Assembly: GCF_004027225.2 (NCBI RefSeq)
Contig: NC_046358.1
Location: 8,959,284-9,023,283 of the forward strand
DNA length: 64,000 nt
Reading direction: 5' to 3'
Origin: Strigops habroptila
Taxonomy: Eukaryota; Chordata; Aves; Psittaciformes; Psittacidae
Position 1 is the stretch's first letter, and every line of letters starts with the position of its first letter. The notes beneath the pieces were generated by a model. That model ran no database searches. It was not told the origin of the DNA and was given only the letters and a program-made list of their open reading frames with translations. The translations under genes and the position numbers were made by a program. Below are positions 1 through 22,100 of this stretch, piece by piece.

Positions 1-1500
1 TTGTCTTCTAATCCCAGTGTGAGACTTATTAATGCTGCTGGAGTTAGATGCTGGATTCCCAAGCTAGCTGAAAGTGAACCAGTCACTAGTTTTGTAGTTG
101 AAAAAAGCATACTGGAGGATTTGTGTCATCTAATTCTATACTACAAGTGTCTTTCTCTTCCACAAAGTTTATGGCATCCATCACTGCATGCTTCCTTCTT
201 ACAGAACAGCTTCAACACTAGGAAATGAATGGACTGGTTTTCATGCTGCTTACAACCGTATTAGGCAATTCTGACACTTGTCTTACTTCCCAGAGCACAC
301 AAAATGATTTATAATGCTCAATTTTTTGCATAGTGTTTCTTGGATTCCATTTAGTTTGTCCTAGGTATGACTCCTGCAGATCTAGATAATCCATTCTCTG
401 GACGGTAGGGCTGACCCTGCTGTTTGGCAGCACTTCCCTTAAAGGCAAACAAATTAAAACCAAAACCAATTGCCTGTAAATCCGAATGTGTCACGAACAA
501 TCCTATTCTCTAAATAAATATGTGTTAGCGTCTCTGAATGTACATAGTAGTGGAATTCTAATACCTTTAAGATAATTATCTCTTCCCTTTTCTATCCCTT
601 GCTTTTGAGGATACAATCTCATCAGTTCCATTTGCTAGTCAAACTTGGAAATAGTGACTCATTTTTTCCAGAGTTTCTCCGTTGAGATGGTAAAAGAGCA
701 TTGTTAGCCCAAAAATTCAGAGCCAACATACTGATGGAACAGAAAATCAATTGTTTGCAAAGTTTCCCTCCCTCATCAGGCAGCATGTTTTGAGATTCTC
801 TTTCTGTCACCCTGGAGAGGCGTAAAACCCACAAAACCCAAAAACTGGGGAGATTACCATAAAAATAAGATACAGTAGATTTTAGAAAAAGAATTCTAAA
901 AAGAAAACTTCACTTTAAGTCTGGAATGAAAAGATTGAGAAGAGTAAATAAGGCTCGTGCTACACCTGAATCTCTCTCTGATGGAAGTCAGCATGCAGAT
1001 GGAATTGTAAATGAACTAGGTTTCAAGTGCTCTGAAAAAAGGGGTATAATGATACAATACAGATAAATAGACAAGACACATCAGTGGAAATTTGTTCCAG
1101 TTGGCAAAATGGAAATACCTTTGTTATTAGAGACCTTGAATTCCAGAAATGGAATTTTTCTTTGTAATTATCTGTAAAAATGGGAACAGTTTAAATTCTA
1201 AAATGATTACCCAGATTGACTGGACTGTCAGGGTCAACTTACACTAGTGCACTAAAACTTCCTAGAGGAGTTCTTGGGCACTGAGACAAACTGCACAGGA
1301 ACGGTGCTCACCTCTGCTGGTAAATTCTTCTAAGACCCAAAATTAGGTGGCTGCATAGAACCTGCTTATTGGAAATGGTTCCTGGTGTGCTCCAACTTTC
1401 AAACCATACCCATGAAACATGTGCAAGTGTGCTAGCTGGCAGCTGTCAAAATGTCAAAGACTGTATTACTTGTTTCTAGTATAAATGATCACATTTCTGT
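1..1500. other. 3' flank of PTGR2, no gene seen
   Basis: AT-rich sequence beyond the likely PTGR2 cleavage site. Short open frames exist on both strands but match no family I know and have no splice context. In mammals the next gene on this side is ZNF410, but no zinc-finger coding is visible here. No repeat was recognised. Confidence 0.5.
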
Positions 1501-1516
1501 TTCCAGCTCTATTTAG

Positions 1517-1522
1517 TTTATT
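1517..1522 (-). terminator. PTGR2: Candidate PTGR2 polyadenylation signal
   Basis: AATAAA on the minus strand (TTTATT on plus), about 130 nt past the stop codon. It is the nearest canonical hexamer downstream of the stop. Use of a more distal site cannot be excluded. Confidence 0.5.
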
Positions 1523-1650
1523 AGCATCCCAGAATCTCTGCTTTTAGTACATACAGAACAACTTAATGGCTTATTTAAGAAAACAGTATAAGTAAAAATT
1601 TGCTCACTGTTGGAGATAGAATCCCATCATTTTTCCCAAAGGAATGACTT

Positions 1651-11484
<9,834 letters not shown>

Positions 11485-14400
11485 CTTTGCTTTTGCAGCA
11501 ATTCCACACTGGATTTCTACAAAGGAAAACACTGTTTGAAGGACTGAAACACAAGTTTTCTTGAAAAAGAATATGAGGCAAAGTACTTTGTAGTTTGGAA
11601 ACTGGGGATGAAATACGGGCCTTGCCAACCTCAGCATCTATGCCCAAGAATCATATAAACCAACCTCGAATGTAAAATAAACAAACTTGTGAATAAAGAG
11701 TTTCCCTGTTTATCTTGTTAAAGCCATGATTTTATCCAGTGTCACAGTAGCGCCTTCTGGAGAGACTGAAAATTCTAATGCACTGTGCTCCTTGTAAGAT
11801 CATCACCACCCCAGAGCACACTGTAAGAGATGGGTTTGGCTTGCTTTCCTGTGCTGACTGTTCCCATCTAAAAGACATGGAGGCAGCTTTGTGTGCCGAG
11901 GTCAGGTGCAAATAAGAGACATGCACACATGCCAGTAACAGCAGTATGCAGGGATATGATAAAAAGAGATTGTTGTGTGTAAGATGCTGTACAAAGCAAG
12001 GCTTTCTATTAGCAGTGCATTTCTCCTAAGAAATGGTCTGGCCCAAGGTGAGAAAGAATTAGATCATCATTTCAACTGTTTTACTGAAAAATTTCTCCTT
12101 GAATTTCAACAGTTTAGAAGAGGACTATAAATTTGTGTTCTTGTAACCATGAGATGCCAGTGTGATTAACAGGGAATGAACCTGATTTAGCAGCAGAAAA
12201 ATCATGCTCTTACATGGTTCCAGAGCTAATACCAAATAAAAATATTCTTACTATTCTCAGCTGAGAGCTATAAATAACCAAGCTTCACAAGAACCAAGGG
12301 CATTAAGGAATGAAACATGATAGCTGATGCCTTTGTCATAATGTTTAGTTTGCTGACAAGAAGAGCAAATTGGAGTGAAGCTAAACAGATGAGCCTAGAA
12401 AGAGTACACCACCACACTTACCCAACATCTTTACTCTCAACGCTGCAAAATACAGAACCTTCCACCTCTACTGTTATAGTGGTTACATTACAGCACTCAT
12501 AACCAGTGCTCAGGAATACAGCCTGGAGTGCTGAAAACTATAATTAAAAAGTTATCAGGATAAGATGGGCCTTTCCCTCTCCTCTAAAACCTCCAACTGA
12601 CTCAAAGCAAAAGTATCTTGGTCATAAACCAGATAAAGGTTTGACATTTGATTGTGTTTGCACTTGAAAAGCTACTTAGTAAAGCAAAAATTATTCCACA
12701 GTTAGTTTCTTTTCAGTATTTCAACACCCAAGGGTGCTACAAGGAAAAAAAACCCAAACAAACCACAAGAAATGGATCTCAAATGTGTTTTTACAGCACC
12801 ACATCAATAAAAATTAAGTGACCTGCACAATTTTTTGGACAGAACAACATCAATGTAGGACCTCAATCTACAACAAAAGGAAAAAACCCCACACTTTGAT
12901 CAAGTTACTCGTTACTGTTTAAAACAAAACTGGGCATTGAAAATACAGGAGTTGATAGAGAAATAAACTCAACTTTTATACCCACACAGCTGATACAATC
13001 TCTAGAATAAGTATACTCATGTAAAACCCTAACAGGAAACATGACCTAAAATAAACTTTGGCAGATGCTGGGTTCAGCATTGTACTCAGCTATAGACTTC
13101 CTGTGGGAAGTCACTTTTCAGAACAAAACTCCAAATTCCTCCAGATATCATCTACCTAAGAAAATTACATTCAAGTGGTACAGCTCGTACCCCCAGAGCA
13201 ATTGCCTTAGCATTTTCTAAACTGTCAGATGTGCCCAGTGCAATTTAAAAGGACCACCATACTCTAGTAAACAATTTGTGCACATATAGAACTTGGCTGA
13301 AGTTTATAACCACTAATGAAACTGCTCTGGGCAGAAATAATGAGTTAAGAATGCAGTGAATATAAACCAACTGTGAACTGACAGCTCACATGAAGTCTGG
13401 ACTCCTCGATATACTACTCACCTTCAGTTCAAATCTACCCATGGCATTAAGGGTTTGATCCACTGTTTATAAACCATACAGAGAAGGCAGAACTGCTGTG
13501 CAGCTCCTGCCGTACAGAAAGGGCCACTGTCAAAACTGCTGACTCAGTTTTCTTATCCTGAAACTTAATACCTGTATTATGCAAACACAAAACCCCAATC
13601 TGAACAAGACATGATGAAAAGCAACTTTATTGTGCCTAAGACATACTTGAAATATCTGCTTTCTATCATAGTACAGAGGAAAAAAAGTAGAATCATTTAA
13701 AGAAAAAAAGCCAAAGATATTAACATACTAAAAGAAAGAAAAGGCAATACATAGCAGCATAGAAAGTTAAGAGTGGAAAAAGTGTACAATGTAAGTTCAG
13801 ACTACTCCTTCAAATGCCTGCCACTCTGAGGGAACAAAAACTCTGTTGATTTCCCAGGTCATTTGCACAGCTTTTGGCTGAGAAGCTTGTGTACCAATTC
13901 AACTTGAGGATCTTCCAGATACTGTGAGTGGGTGGACAGAAAGCAAGGCTGGCAAGTGAATTGTCACTCATTCTATGACAGCTTTCACAGTAAAATACAG
14001 CACTGGAGGTGGACATGTATTTCTAAATATGACAGCATTTACTCTACAGTGGAAATCAGTAGCAACATTACACAAGAAAATGGTCACACTAATATTGTAA
14101 GGTAGTAAGAAACAACCAAACTTTCCTCAGATTATAAACAACATGGAAGTGACTAAAGAAAGTAAGCAGAGACACCATCCTCTAGCACCATAAACTGAGG
14201 AAAGCTTTTGCAGAAAGAGATGTTTTAAAAGTGAACTCAAGGGGATCTGCATCACATACATCATCCTTTTCAACATATCTGTAATGCCTGGGTGAAGGAT
14301 GATTTTGACTATTTTTTTAAAAGACCAAGAGGAAGCAACACACATTGCTATTTTTTAGCTTTCCCAAACAAAAATCATCCGAATTGGGTTTACTCTTTAA

Positions 14401-14829
14401 ATCAAATGGAGTAAAAATTAATTGCAAGTTTCAACATCATCATTCTATGCCAAGATCACCTCACCCACCCTCTGAGTACAGCAGGAGCACTAAGCAGTGC
14501 AAGAGCAGTACCTTCAGGGGAGTCTCAGGCATGTTTTAGCCCAGTTTTATTCTTCCCTGTTTCTCCCCTTGCCTTTTCCTGCTTTTGCAGAGACACAAGA
14601 CAACTCCTTTTAAAAATGTTCAATAAAATCCTCAGTGCTAAAAAGGCCAATTTGTTTGTCCTGGGCTTGGTTCCTAAAACTCTTTGTTTCTGAGACTGCC
14701 CGTAAGCCAGTTTTCAGTTACATATATTTTTGCCAAAACAATTCACCTGCTTCCAAGTTGTTAGAGCTCATGTCAGGCACAGGCTAGCAAAAAAAGGAAG
14801 AACAGGTAGTTTATCCCTTCTGTATCAGG

Positions 14830-15250
14830 CCTAGACAGCATGGAGGAAGAAGGCAGTCAATCTAAACAGAGGGCAAGTAAGACTGGAAGTCTTTTGAAAC
14901 TGTGGTCTCAAAATGGTTGGAACAAGGATTCTCAGAGGAAACTCAAAGAAAGAAATTTCAAGGACAAATGACTCTGAATGAGGAACATGCAGGAAGGAAA
15001 AATGGGAAGGACTGGCACTAAGAATCAGAACAGAAAACTGGGGCAAGAATAGCAACTGAAAGGCCAGTAAAGCATGGAAGAGAAAAACAGAATGGGGAGA
15101 GAGAACTGGAGAAACTGGGAACAACGAATGTGACAGAACCAAGCCAACTGAGATGGGAATGGCTGGGCAAAAAGCAAAAAACCAGTAACTGTAACTGACA
15201 AGGTGAGATGAATGGAAACAGAAGACTGAGTGTAACAGATTAGGCACCAA
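14830..15250. repeat. Purine-skewed block with recurring AACTGG words
   Basis: The plus strand is strongly purine-rich, with many near-copies of R-ACTGGRR (for example near 14882, 15010, 15037, 15104, 15112). This suggests a degenerate minisatellite. Unit length could not be fixed by eye. Confidence 0.35.
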
Positions 15251-16585
15251 AGTCTCCAGCACATCCCTAAAGAGCTCTACATTTGAAGAATGTTAATTAA
15301 CTGCAAACTCAAGTTTTCAAAAGATATCAAAACTGACTGTCCTGAATGGAGAAAAACGCATGCCATAAAAAGAGAAGTACTTTCATGAACTGAACTAATA
15401 AGTCCGGATTTCCTAATGTTTCACATCTCATCACTGAATTCTCTGGTGTGAAGTTCCTCCACAGTGCTTTCTCCATGGGGATTCTCTTGACACACTGTAA
15501 GAGTTGAGGGCAGGCTGCAGTCCTTCCCTCAGGAAAGAAACAGGTGAAAAAGGAAGAATGACAATAGCAGTAGAATCTTGATCCGTCCATCTCTTTTTGT
15601 TTTTTTTAACAAGAAGCCTTTGAGCTTTTTATCAAATCTGACTGACATACAGAGCAAAAGAAAGTATACACACTCATATCTACACCCGATCATATAAACT
15701 TTACTTCTTTCAGATCCAGGTGTCAAAAAACCTGAAAGCTCTCAAGTACCACCTCTTGGGCATTATTCTTTTTTTAATAAATAGTTGCATTGTATGAAAA
15801 ATGTTTTAAAATACCAACACACAAGACCTATTTTTTCTTAGCAGAGTTTCAAGTCAGGAATGAACACAAGAAGGCAGATTGCTCCCAGAAAGGCAATGGT
15901 GTTTTTCTGAGAAGCCTGTGTTGCAGTATGCAGGCTCCCACATGAGAGCAATCCCAGAGCGTACTGATTATCCACTTTCCTAGGGATGACCAAAGACCCA
16001 GTTAGAAACCGCTGCTGTCAAGTTGGAAGCCACTGGATTTTGTCTTGCAGATGGTTCAATATCAGTTTCAGAAGCTGCAGATAGAACAACGTAGGAGAAA
16101 GAAACCGAGAGAGATCAGCAGCAAGGAAGGATGCTGAGTTCTACAAGCAGCAGAGCGGCCTGATCTGGGTGCTGAGGGGGCTCTCCACCGCCCCGGCCAT
16201 GGCCTGACACGGGGCCCAGCAAAGTCAGGTTCCCGTTCCCGTTCCAGAGGTCAGCAATCCCAGCGCTTCCCTCTGCCCGCCCTCAACCCCGTGCCCCGGC
16301 AGCCAGGAGGCGCTAACCCTGAGGGAACGGCAGCTGGGAAGGCGGTCATGGCTCTGCCCCGTCAGGCGGGCACCGGAGGGAGCTAACAAGAACACCTCCC
16401 CGACCCCCCCAAGGCGCAACGAGGCCGGTTTTACACCTGCCACCGGGGCACGCTCACCTCGATGGGGCAGCGGCGCCCCCCGGTCCGCCCCGAGCCCCGC
16501 TCTGCCGGGCCGCGGCCACCGCTCCTCTCCCGCCCGTCCCCGCTCCCCGTGTGGGACCGGCGGGAGGCCGGACCCCGCGCCCCGC

Positions 16586-16593
16586 TGACGTCA
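16586..16593. promoter_or_regulatory. Consensus CRE (TGACGTCA)
   Basis: The full palindromic cAMP response element, in the CpG island and about 25 bp downstream of the candidate PTGR2 exon-1 donor. The family of binders is CREB/ATF. Use here is inferred from position only. Confidence 0.6.
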
Positions 16594-16615
16594 CGGCCCA
16601 CCCGCGCCCGCTCAC

Positions 16616-16680
16616 CTTGACGCGCTCCCCGAGCGCTCCGCTGCGGCCGCGCCCCCTCCCCGAGGCCCCGCCTCAGGGCC
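16616..16680 (-). other. PTGR2: Candidate non-coding exon 1 of PTGR2
   Basis: The minus-strand donor CAAG|GTGAGC starts at 16615, a near-perfect 5' splice site inside the island. A second candidate, CGAG|GTGAGC, ends an exon at 16458. The 5' end is a guess based on the weak TTTTAAG element and GC box upstream. Spliced to exon 2 it would give a short 5' UTR. Confidence 0.4.
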
Positions 16681-17020
16681 CGTGCACGTGCGCGAGGGCC
16701 TTAAAAGGGAAACGCGGCGGTCCCGCCGCTTAAAGCGGCGATAGCCGTGTACTGGCCCCCTGGAGGCGCGAAGGACTTTAGCGGGGTGCGGATGGCTGAC
16801 AGCTGCTCGACTTAGGCTTCGTTTCCCTTCCCTTTTTTTCCTCCGGTAGCAGGTGCCTGGTTTCCCGGCCCCGTTTCGCGGTCAGCGGCCGGTGGGCTGG
16901 GGACCGGGGTCTCCTGCCTCTGTGGGCCGGGTGATGGCGGCTCATCTGAGCGCCAGGAAAAGGCGCCTGTGAGGGGATTTTCTCGGCGAGGGAGGGTGAC
17001 GCTGAGAGATGGTTGCTCCT

Positions 17021-19010
17021 TGTGTGTTGTAGCGGATGAGATTTTGTTCATTGACGTGGTATAAGGCTGTATTATAGTAATGCTTAAAGCTCCAGCAAAG
17101 TGGCTCTTGTGTATGTATATAGCAAAGAGTCACCTTTACTTGAAGAGCAGGCTGTAGGAGGATGAAGAGCTGAAGAGCCAGGGCTTTGCTGGGATGGGGC
17201 TCAGGTCCTGGTGCCGCCTGGCTGGATTACTGTGTGTGTACTCGCCCTACGTGGTAGTGACTCACCGTCCTCAAGGGCAAACAGGTCTGTGAAGTGGCCA
17301 CTGAGTCGGTGGAAATTCCTGCGGTACTTAAAGTGACCGCTTGAGACTGGAAACACTCTTCCAGACTAATGATCCCGATGACTTTGTACTCTGCCTCTTG
17401 CATAAAGGCAGGCAAAGCTTTTCTATTGCAGCTTTACCCACAGCACTTTAATACATGTCTAAGTGAACATGTTATATTTGTGCCACAATAATACACAAAA
17501 CTTTGCATTTCACATTAGTTGAAATAGTCTTTGGAACTGGGATGGTCTACAGGAAAAAAGGTATCCTAAAAAGACTTATACCTCCATACTAGTGTAACAC
17601 AAAGAAACTAAGTCTTCAGGAGTGAAGTTGTCCCCATAGTTTCAAATGGGCATATCCTGTATGGAGAAGGCCTGCATTAAAATGAATGACTTGCCTCATA
17701 CTTCATGCAAGAAAAGAGCAGTTTTTATTTCTCAATTAAAAGAGCAGTTTTATTTCTCAATTATTAGAGAAATAATCCAGGAACCAATGTTACATGTCAT
17801 TAAGTGAGCAAACAAGAAAATATGAAGTGTATTAGTAGCGAGCTCCCTGTTAGGTTAGAAGTAGTGTATCTCAATGACTAGTAATAATTGAAAGAAAAGT
17901 GGGGAAAAGGGATTCTATACATAGGCACATGTGCGTATGCTTTCCGTATATTACATAATGGCAATACAGCTTCAGATACTTTGTAACAGTGCAAAAAGAA
18001 ACCTTCACCTAAACCCCAACATGTTAAATGGGCTCTCAAAATCTCTGTACAACCCTACTTTCTCTTGCCTAGTGCAGCATGTTTGTCTCCTCCACAAACA
18101 AGGTTACCCTGAAAGGTGGTTATGACAATCTGCAGTTTACTGTTCTAACCCTTATATTCAGGTACCCCCATCGTCTCTTTTTAAGGTACTTGTTAAGTGA
18201 AGCTATTGAGAAATAAGCTCAGGTGTGAATTTAAAGCAGTAGCTATTCTGTGCCGACTTGCCTTGTGGATACATGTTCTAGTCTAGGAATGCCTTTTTGT
18301 GGTTTAGTATAATCCACCTCAGACTGAACTAAACCAGACAAAGTCACCCTTCATGTGAAATAAAGCTGTCCATGCAAGCAGCCCATTGTGGAATAGCTGT
18401 TACATAGCAGATATTAGGGGTTGTTACCACATACAAACAAGGTGAAATCAACCCGGGTGTCGTTAAAGTCAATCAGAGATGAGACAGAGAGGGAATAGGG
18501 GACTTGTTTTTGCTGGAAGGTGGTTGTGCTCATTGTCAACAAACCATTGCTGCCTACCCAAACAGAGGATGCCACTCCATCCAGTCCTGCTTCACTGAAC
18601 AGATACCTACCCCAGTTCAAAGTTTTATCTGATCAACTTCAGGCAAATTTGAGAAAGCAGAAACATTTCTTGGCCACATAGTGGGATTAAAAAGACTTTG
18701 TCCCATTTGGTCCTTTAAGACCAAAAAGAGGAAAAAGGGGGGGGGGGGCAGAAATAAGGAGGTACATGGGTACAAAGTCATTGGCTCCCAGAATCATGTG
18801 TCAGCTTGGACAGAGTGTAAAAGTGAAACAGCTCTCTGGTTTAGTGGTTAAAGTCATATTGCCATCAGTTTTGGTGAAGCCAATAACAATAGTTAAAACA
18901 ACTGAAAAATCAAAGTCTGGAGGGTTTTTTTTTTCCCCCCACCTTTAAGATTTATTGACTGTTTAGCTGACTCCATATCATCTTTTTGTTCCTGTTTACC
19001 TGCCCTTAAT
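17021..19010. other. Intergenic, upstream of PTGR2 promoter
   Basis: No gene was seen. It contains a local tandem duplication at 17713-17763, a 12-base G run at 18737-18748 and a polypyrimidine stretch near 18920-18942. The small open frames have no family similarity. Confidence 0.5.
17713..17763. repeat. Two-copy tandem duplication, 25-26 bp
   Basis: AAAGAGCAGTTTTTATTTCTC plus AATTA is followed at once by a second copy that lacks one T. The near identity suggests a recent duplication. Confidence 0.9.
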
Positions 19011-19190
19011 ATAGAATCATAGAATGATTAGGGTTAGAAAAGACGTTAAGACCACCTACTTCCAACCCGCTGCCACAGGCAGGGACACCTTCCACTAGAC
19101 CAGGTTGCTCCAAGCCCCATCCAACCTGGTCTTGAACACTGCCAGGGATGGGGCAGCCACAGCTTCCTGGGACAGCCTCACCAGATAGAA
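19011..19190 (-). mobile_element. CR1 LINE 3' end
   Basis: The plus strand shows the reverse complement of the CR1 tail: ATAGAATCATAGAATGATTA, AAGACCACCTACTTCCAACC, CTGCCACAGGCAGGGACACC, TTCCACTAGACCAGGTTGCTC and TGGGGCAGCCACAGCTTC. It is 5'-truncated and moderately diverged. Confidence 0.95.
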
Positions 19191-22100
19191 ACAGTAAATC
19201 TTACATATTCTGCCTATACAGTGAGGCTTAAATGTTTTTGAAGTACAAAGTAATCCTGTTCAGTTTGCAAGATTTGCTGGGCTCTTGGGTCATATTGTTG
19301 AGAGTATGTAATAATAATTCACCTTTCACATATTTCCATGTTCATAGGTAGCTCACAATCTTGGCAGATGTATGCCCTTTGTTAGTTTTAATTAATATCA
19401 CTATAATATGTAGTCTTTTGAAATCTCTATAGATTAAGAATACAGATTGTGTATGTAATTGAGGTGCAGCTGTGTTTTGGCCATCAAAATCCTCAGGTAT
19501 GCACGAGCTCTGAATTTAAATTTTTCTTTTTGATACAGTAAGTCTCTTGCACGATAGGAAAATAAGACCATCTTCTGCTGTGGGGAATCAGTTTATATAC
19601 TGGGCATGATGTGCTGTGGTATGGAATACCCCTTTGGCTAGTTTGGATCAGGTGTCCTGTCTCTGCTTCCTTCTGGCTTCTTGTGTCCCTCCTCACTGGC
19701 ACAGCATGAGAGACTGAAAAGTCCTTGCTCAGGGTAAGCGTTACTTAGCAACAACTAAAACATTGGTGTATTATCAGCATTGTTCTCAGACTAAAGCCAA
19801 AACAGCATTGTACCAGCTACTAAGAAGGAGAAAAAGAACTGTTGCAGCTGAACCCAGGACAGTATCCAGCCCTTATTCCATAATATTCATGTCATGCTCA
19901 GGTCCCACATTTTTCAATGTACCATTGCTTTTTGTCTCATGAGATATATATATACACGTACAACACAAAGAGATGGCTATCATTCCTTAGCCCATGGACC
20001 ATCCCTGTAAAGTTCACCGAGTTCATTGGCTGTTTTCATCCAAAATTAAATTAACTGTACAGAAAGTTAGAGAAACATTTTTGAAACTATTCTGCAGAGA
20101 AATGGTGAAATGTTGCTGAAGGTATCTTGAACGTATCTTGAGAAAAGATGTGCCTTTTCCATTGATAAAATGCCCTTATGGAAGAACTTGGTGAGTGATA
20201 CCTCTCCATGTTCTTGGGTAACAAAACCAGTTCAGTAGTCCCACAAATTCTAAAGTAGCGTTCCAGGCTGCAGTAGGAGAAAATATTGCAAAATCATCTG
20301 TGGTAGACTTGATGTTTCTGGTATTATAAACTATTAGTTTACTAGTCTTCAGTTAAGTTTTTTGCCTTTATCACTGAGCCAGGAGAACAGACGACGAGAA
20401 AGCTCCCTTGTTGCTTGGTGCAATGGCAGCTAAGAGCCTGAAGTGCTGCTGAGGGTAATGAGCTAATCCGCATATCTGTGTGAAATGTTTTAAGAGCTTG
20501 CAGATGATTCATTCTGCAGCTAAGCTCTGGGTGCAATAACTGCAGCAGAGGATAGTAACACATTAGGTCATTACAGCATTTGCAGTGGCTATTTGAATCA
20601 GTGTGAGTAATGCAATATATGAACTGAAAAAATTTAGCTTGAGACAGCTGCTAAGGTTGAACTTGAGCTATTCAGCTGACTTTCTCAGTGACATACCATG
20701 CCATCGAGTGCAGTTTAAAGCTGAATTGTGAGCAGTTCAGCTGCCTGTTGGCTGAAAATGTTGGAAAGGCAACAGCAAATTAGCATCCAACTCAAGTTAT
20801 GCCATTTACTTCTGAACTGTCTCTGCTTTTGCAGGATCCTGTTTTGTAAAAAGAAACAACCCCATGGTATATCCCTGATGGACTGAGCATTAGCTCAAGG
20901 CAGAGATGTTTCTGGGCAAGTTTTGCTGGTGGCTACTTAGCTGTCATGTGAAGCTAGCACCTTCTGATGCTAACTGCTGGCTAATCAGAAAATGGGCTTC
21001 ATCTGTACAAATAAGTATGCAGATCAGATAAGAAACAATGGCTACTTGGTTTTCTGTGGTTTAATGCTTGGGATTGCCCCAACCCATCTTTCATTGTCAC
21101 TGTTTCAAGACTTTCATCTGGTTTCTGGCTGGACAAAGGGCATAGGTAGGGTCTGGATTTGCTCACAGACTTTGCTAGTCAAAAATACTGGGTTTAACGT
21201 ATGTTCACACAGGAGACTGTAGGGCACATCTGGAAGAATCACATTCATTTGAAGGTAAAGAACTTTCATTAGTAAAGTAAGATATAGTATGTCAATAACA
21301 CACCTTGATATCTGACTTCGTAAGGAAAACACAGGGTTAAAAGGCTCTTGCGTAAATATTGTTGGGCCTGATCTTTAACAGTTTCATATTTTGTAAAACC
21401 TTTTAAATTCGTGAAAAGTGAGCACAATATGTTACCATTGTAATCTGATAGTGATTGTTACTGTTTGATCATCACAGTTTTACTCATAATTTTGCTTTCT
21501 TTTCTGTCTCTACCTTTTTTTCATCCTTAAGAGAAGAAATCAAGTACTGAAGTGCTTTGCTGCAGAGACTGATTTTCCTGTTCTCTTTAGTTTGTGACAA
21601 TTTTTGAAATCCAGTCAAAAAAGATAAGGTGATGTTCTAGCATCTTTTATGTTATTAAATATGGTGAAGTTACATCTTGGCATAGATATTTATTTAATGT
21701 TTATAAATGAGGTGAGCATATCATAGGTGAAAACTATTCTGTCACTATGCAGCATCATTATCAGGGTCACATCTTTCATTTTTTCCTGCAAAACAGTTGA
21801 GGAAATTAGGAAGTTCTGTTTTAGAACTTCACTGCTAGATCAGCATACATAGCTGTGTAGGAAATTTGTTTCTTTATTCTCTATGGGCCATTTCCATTTA
21901 ATGATATCTCCCAGCTGGATAAAAAGTAGTTCTTCTAATACTCTTCAGAAATCTGCAACCGGTGAAGTACTAATGTAAGTATGATTTATGATTCATACTC
22001 TAAGATTGTCATGCATATCTGTAGCAGAACAAAAATGCATTGAATTTTCCTGATTTTAATATAGAGCATCCCCACTCATCTGTTGTAGACACCATTGAAA

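Larger units (their letters stand above)
11517..16615 (-). other. PTGR2: Probable PTGR2 intron 1
   Basis: About 5.1 kb between the ATG exon and the best first-exon donor in the CpG island. It is AT-rich and holds a purine-skewed block at 14830-15250. The minus-strand open frame through that block (143 codons) is a by-product of the skew. No other coding, RNA gene or clear mobile element was recognised. Confidence 0.55.
16130..17020. promoter_or_regulatory. PTGR2: CpG island, PTGR2 promoter
   Basis: An abrupt change from AT-rich flanks to GC- and CpG-dense sequence. It sits just upstream of PTGR2 on the minus strand. Motifs: a perfect CRE TGACGTCA at 16586-16593, a CACGTG E-box at 16685-16690, a GC box (GGCGGGG on minus) at 16666-16672, and a CGCCGCT-TAA-AGCGGCG inverted repeat at 16724-16740. 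A weak TTTTAAG element on minus near 16700 could place initiation close to 16675. The island could also start a divergent plus-strand transcript, but none is supported by coding sequence. Confidence 0.85.

Noticed and set aside
1-1500. Start of ZNF410, expected next to PTGR2 by synteny
   Set aside because: No zinc-finger coding, CpG island or matching exon was found in this stretch. It is probably outside the window.
14831-15262. 143-codon minus-strand frame rich in Ser, Phe and Leu
   Set aside because: It is the pyrimidine complement of the purine-skewed block. Hydrophobicity is a composition effect, not a membrane protein.
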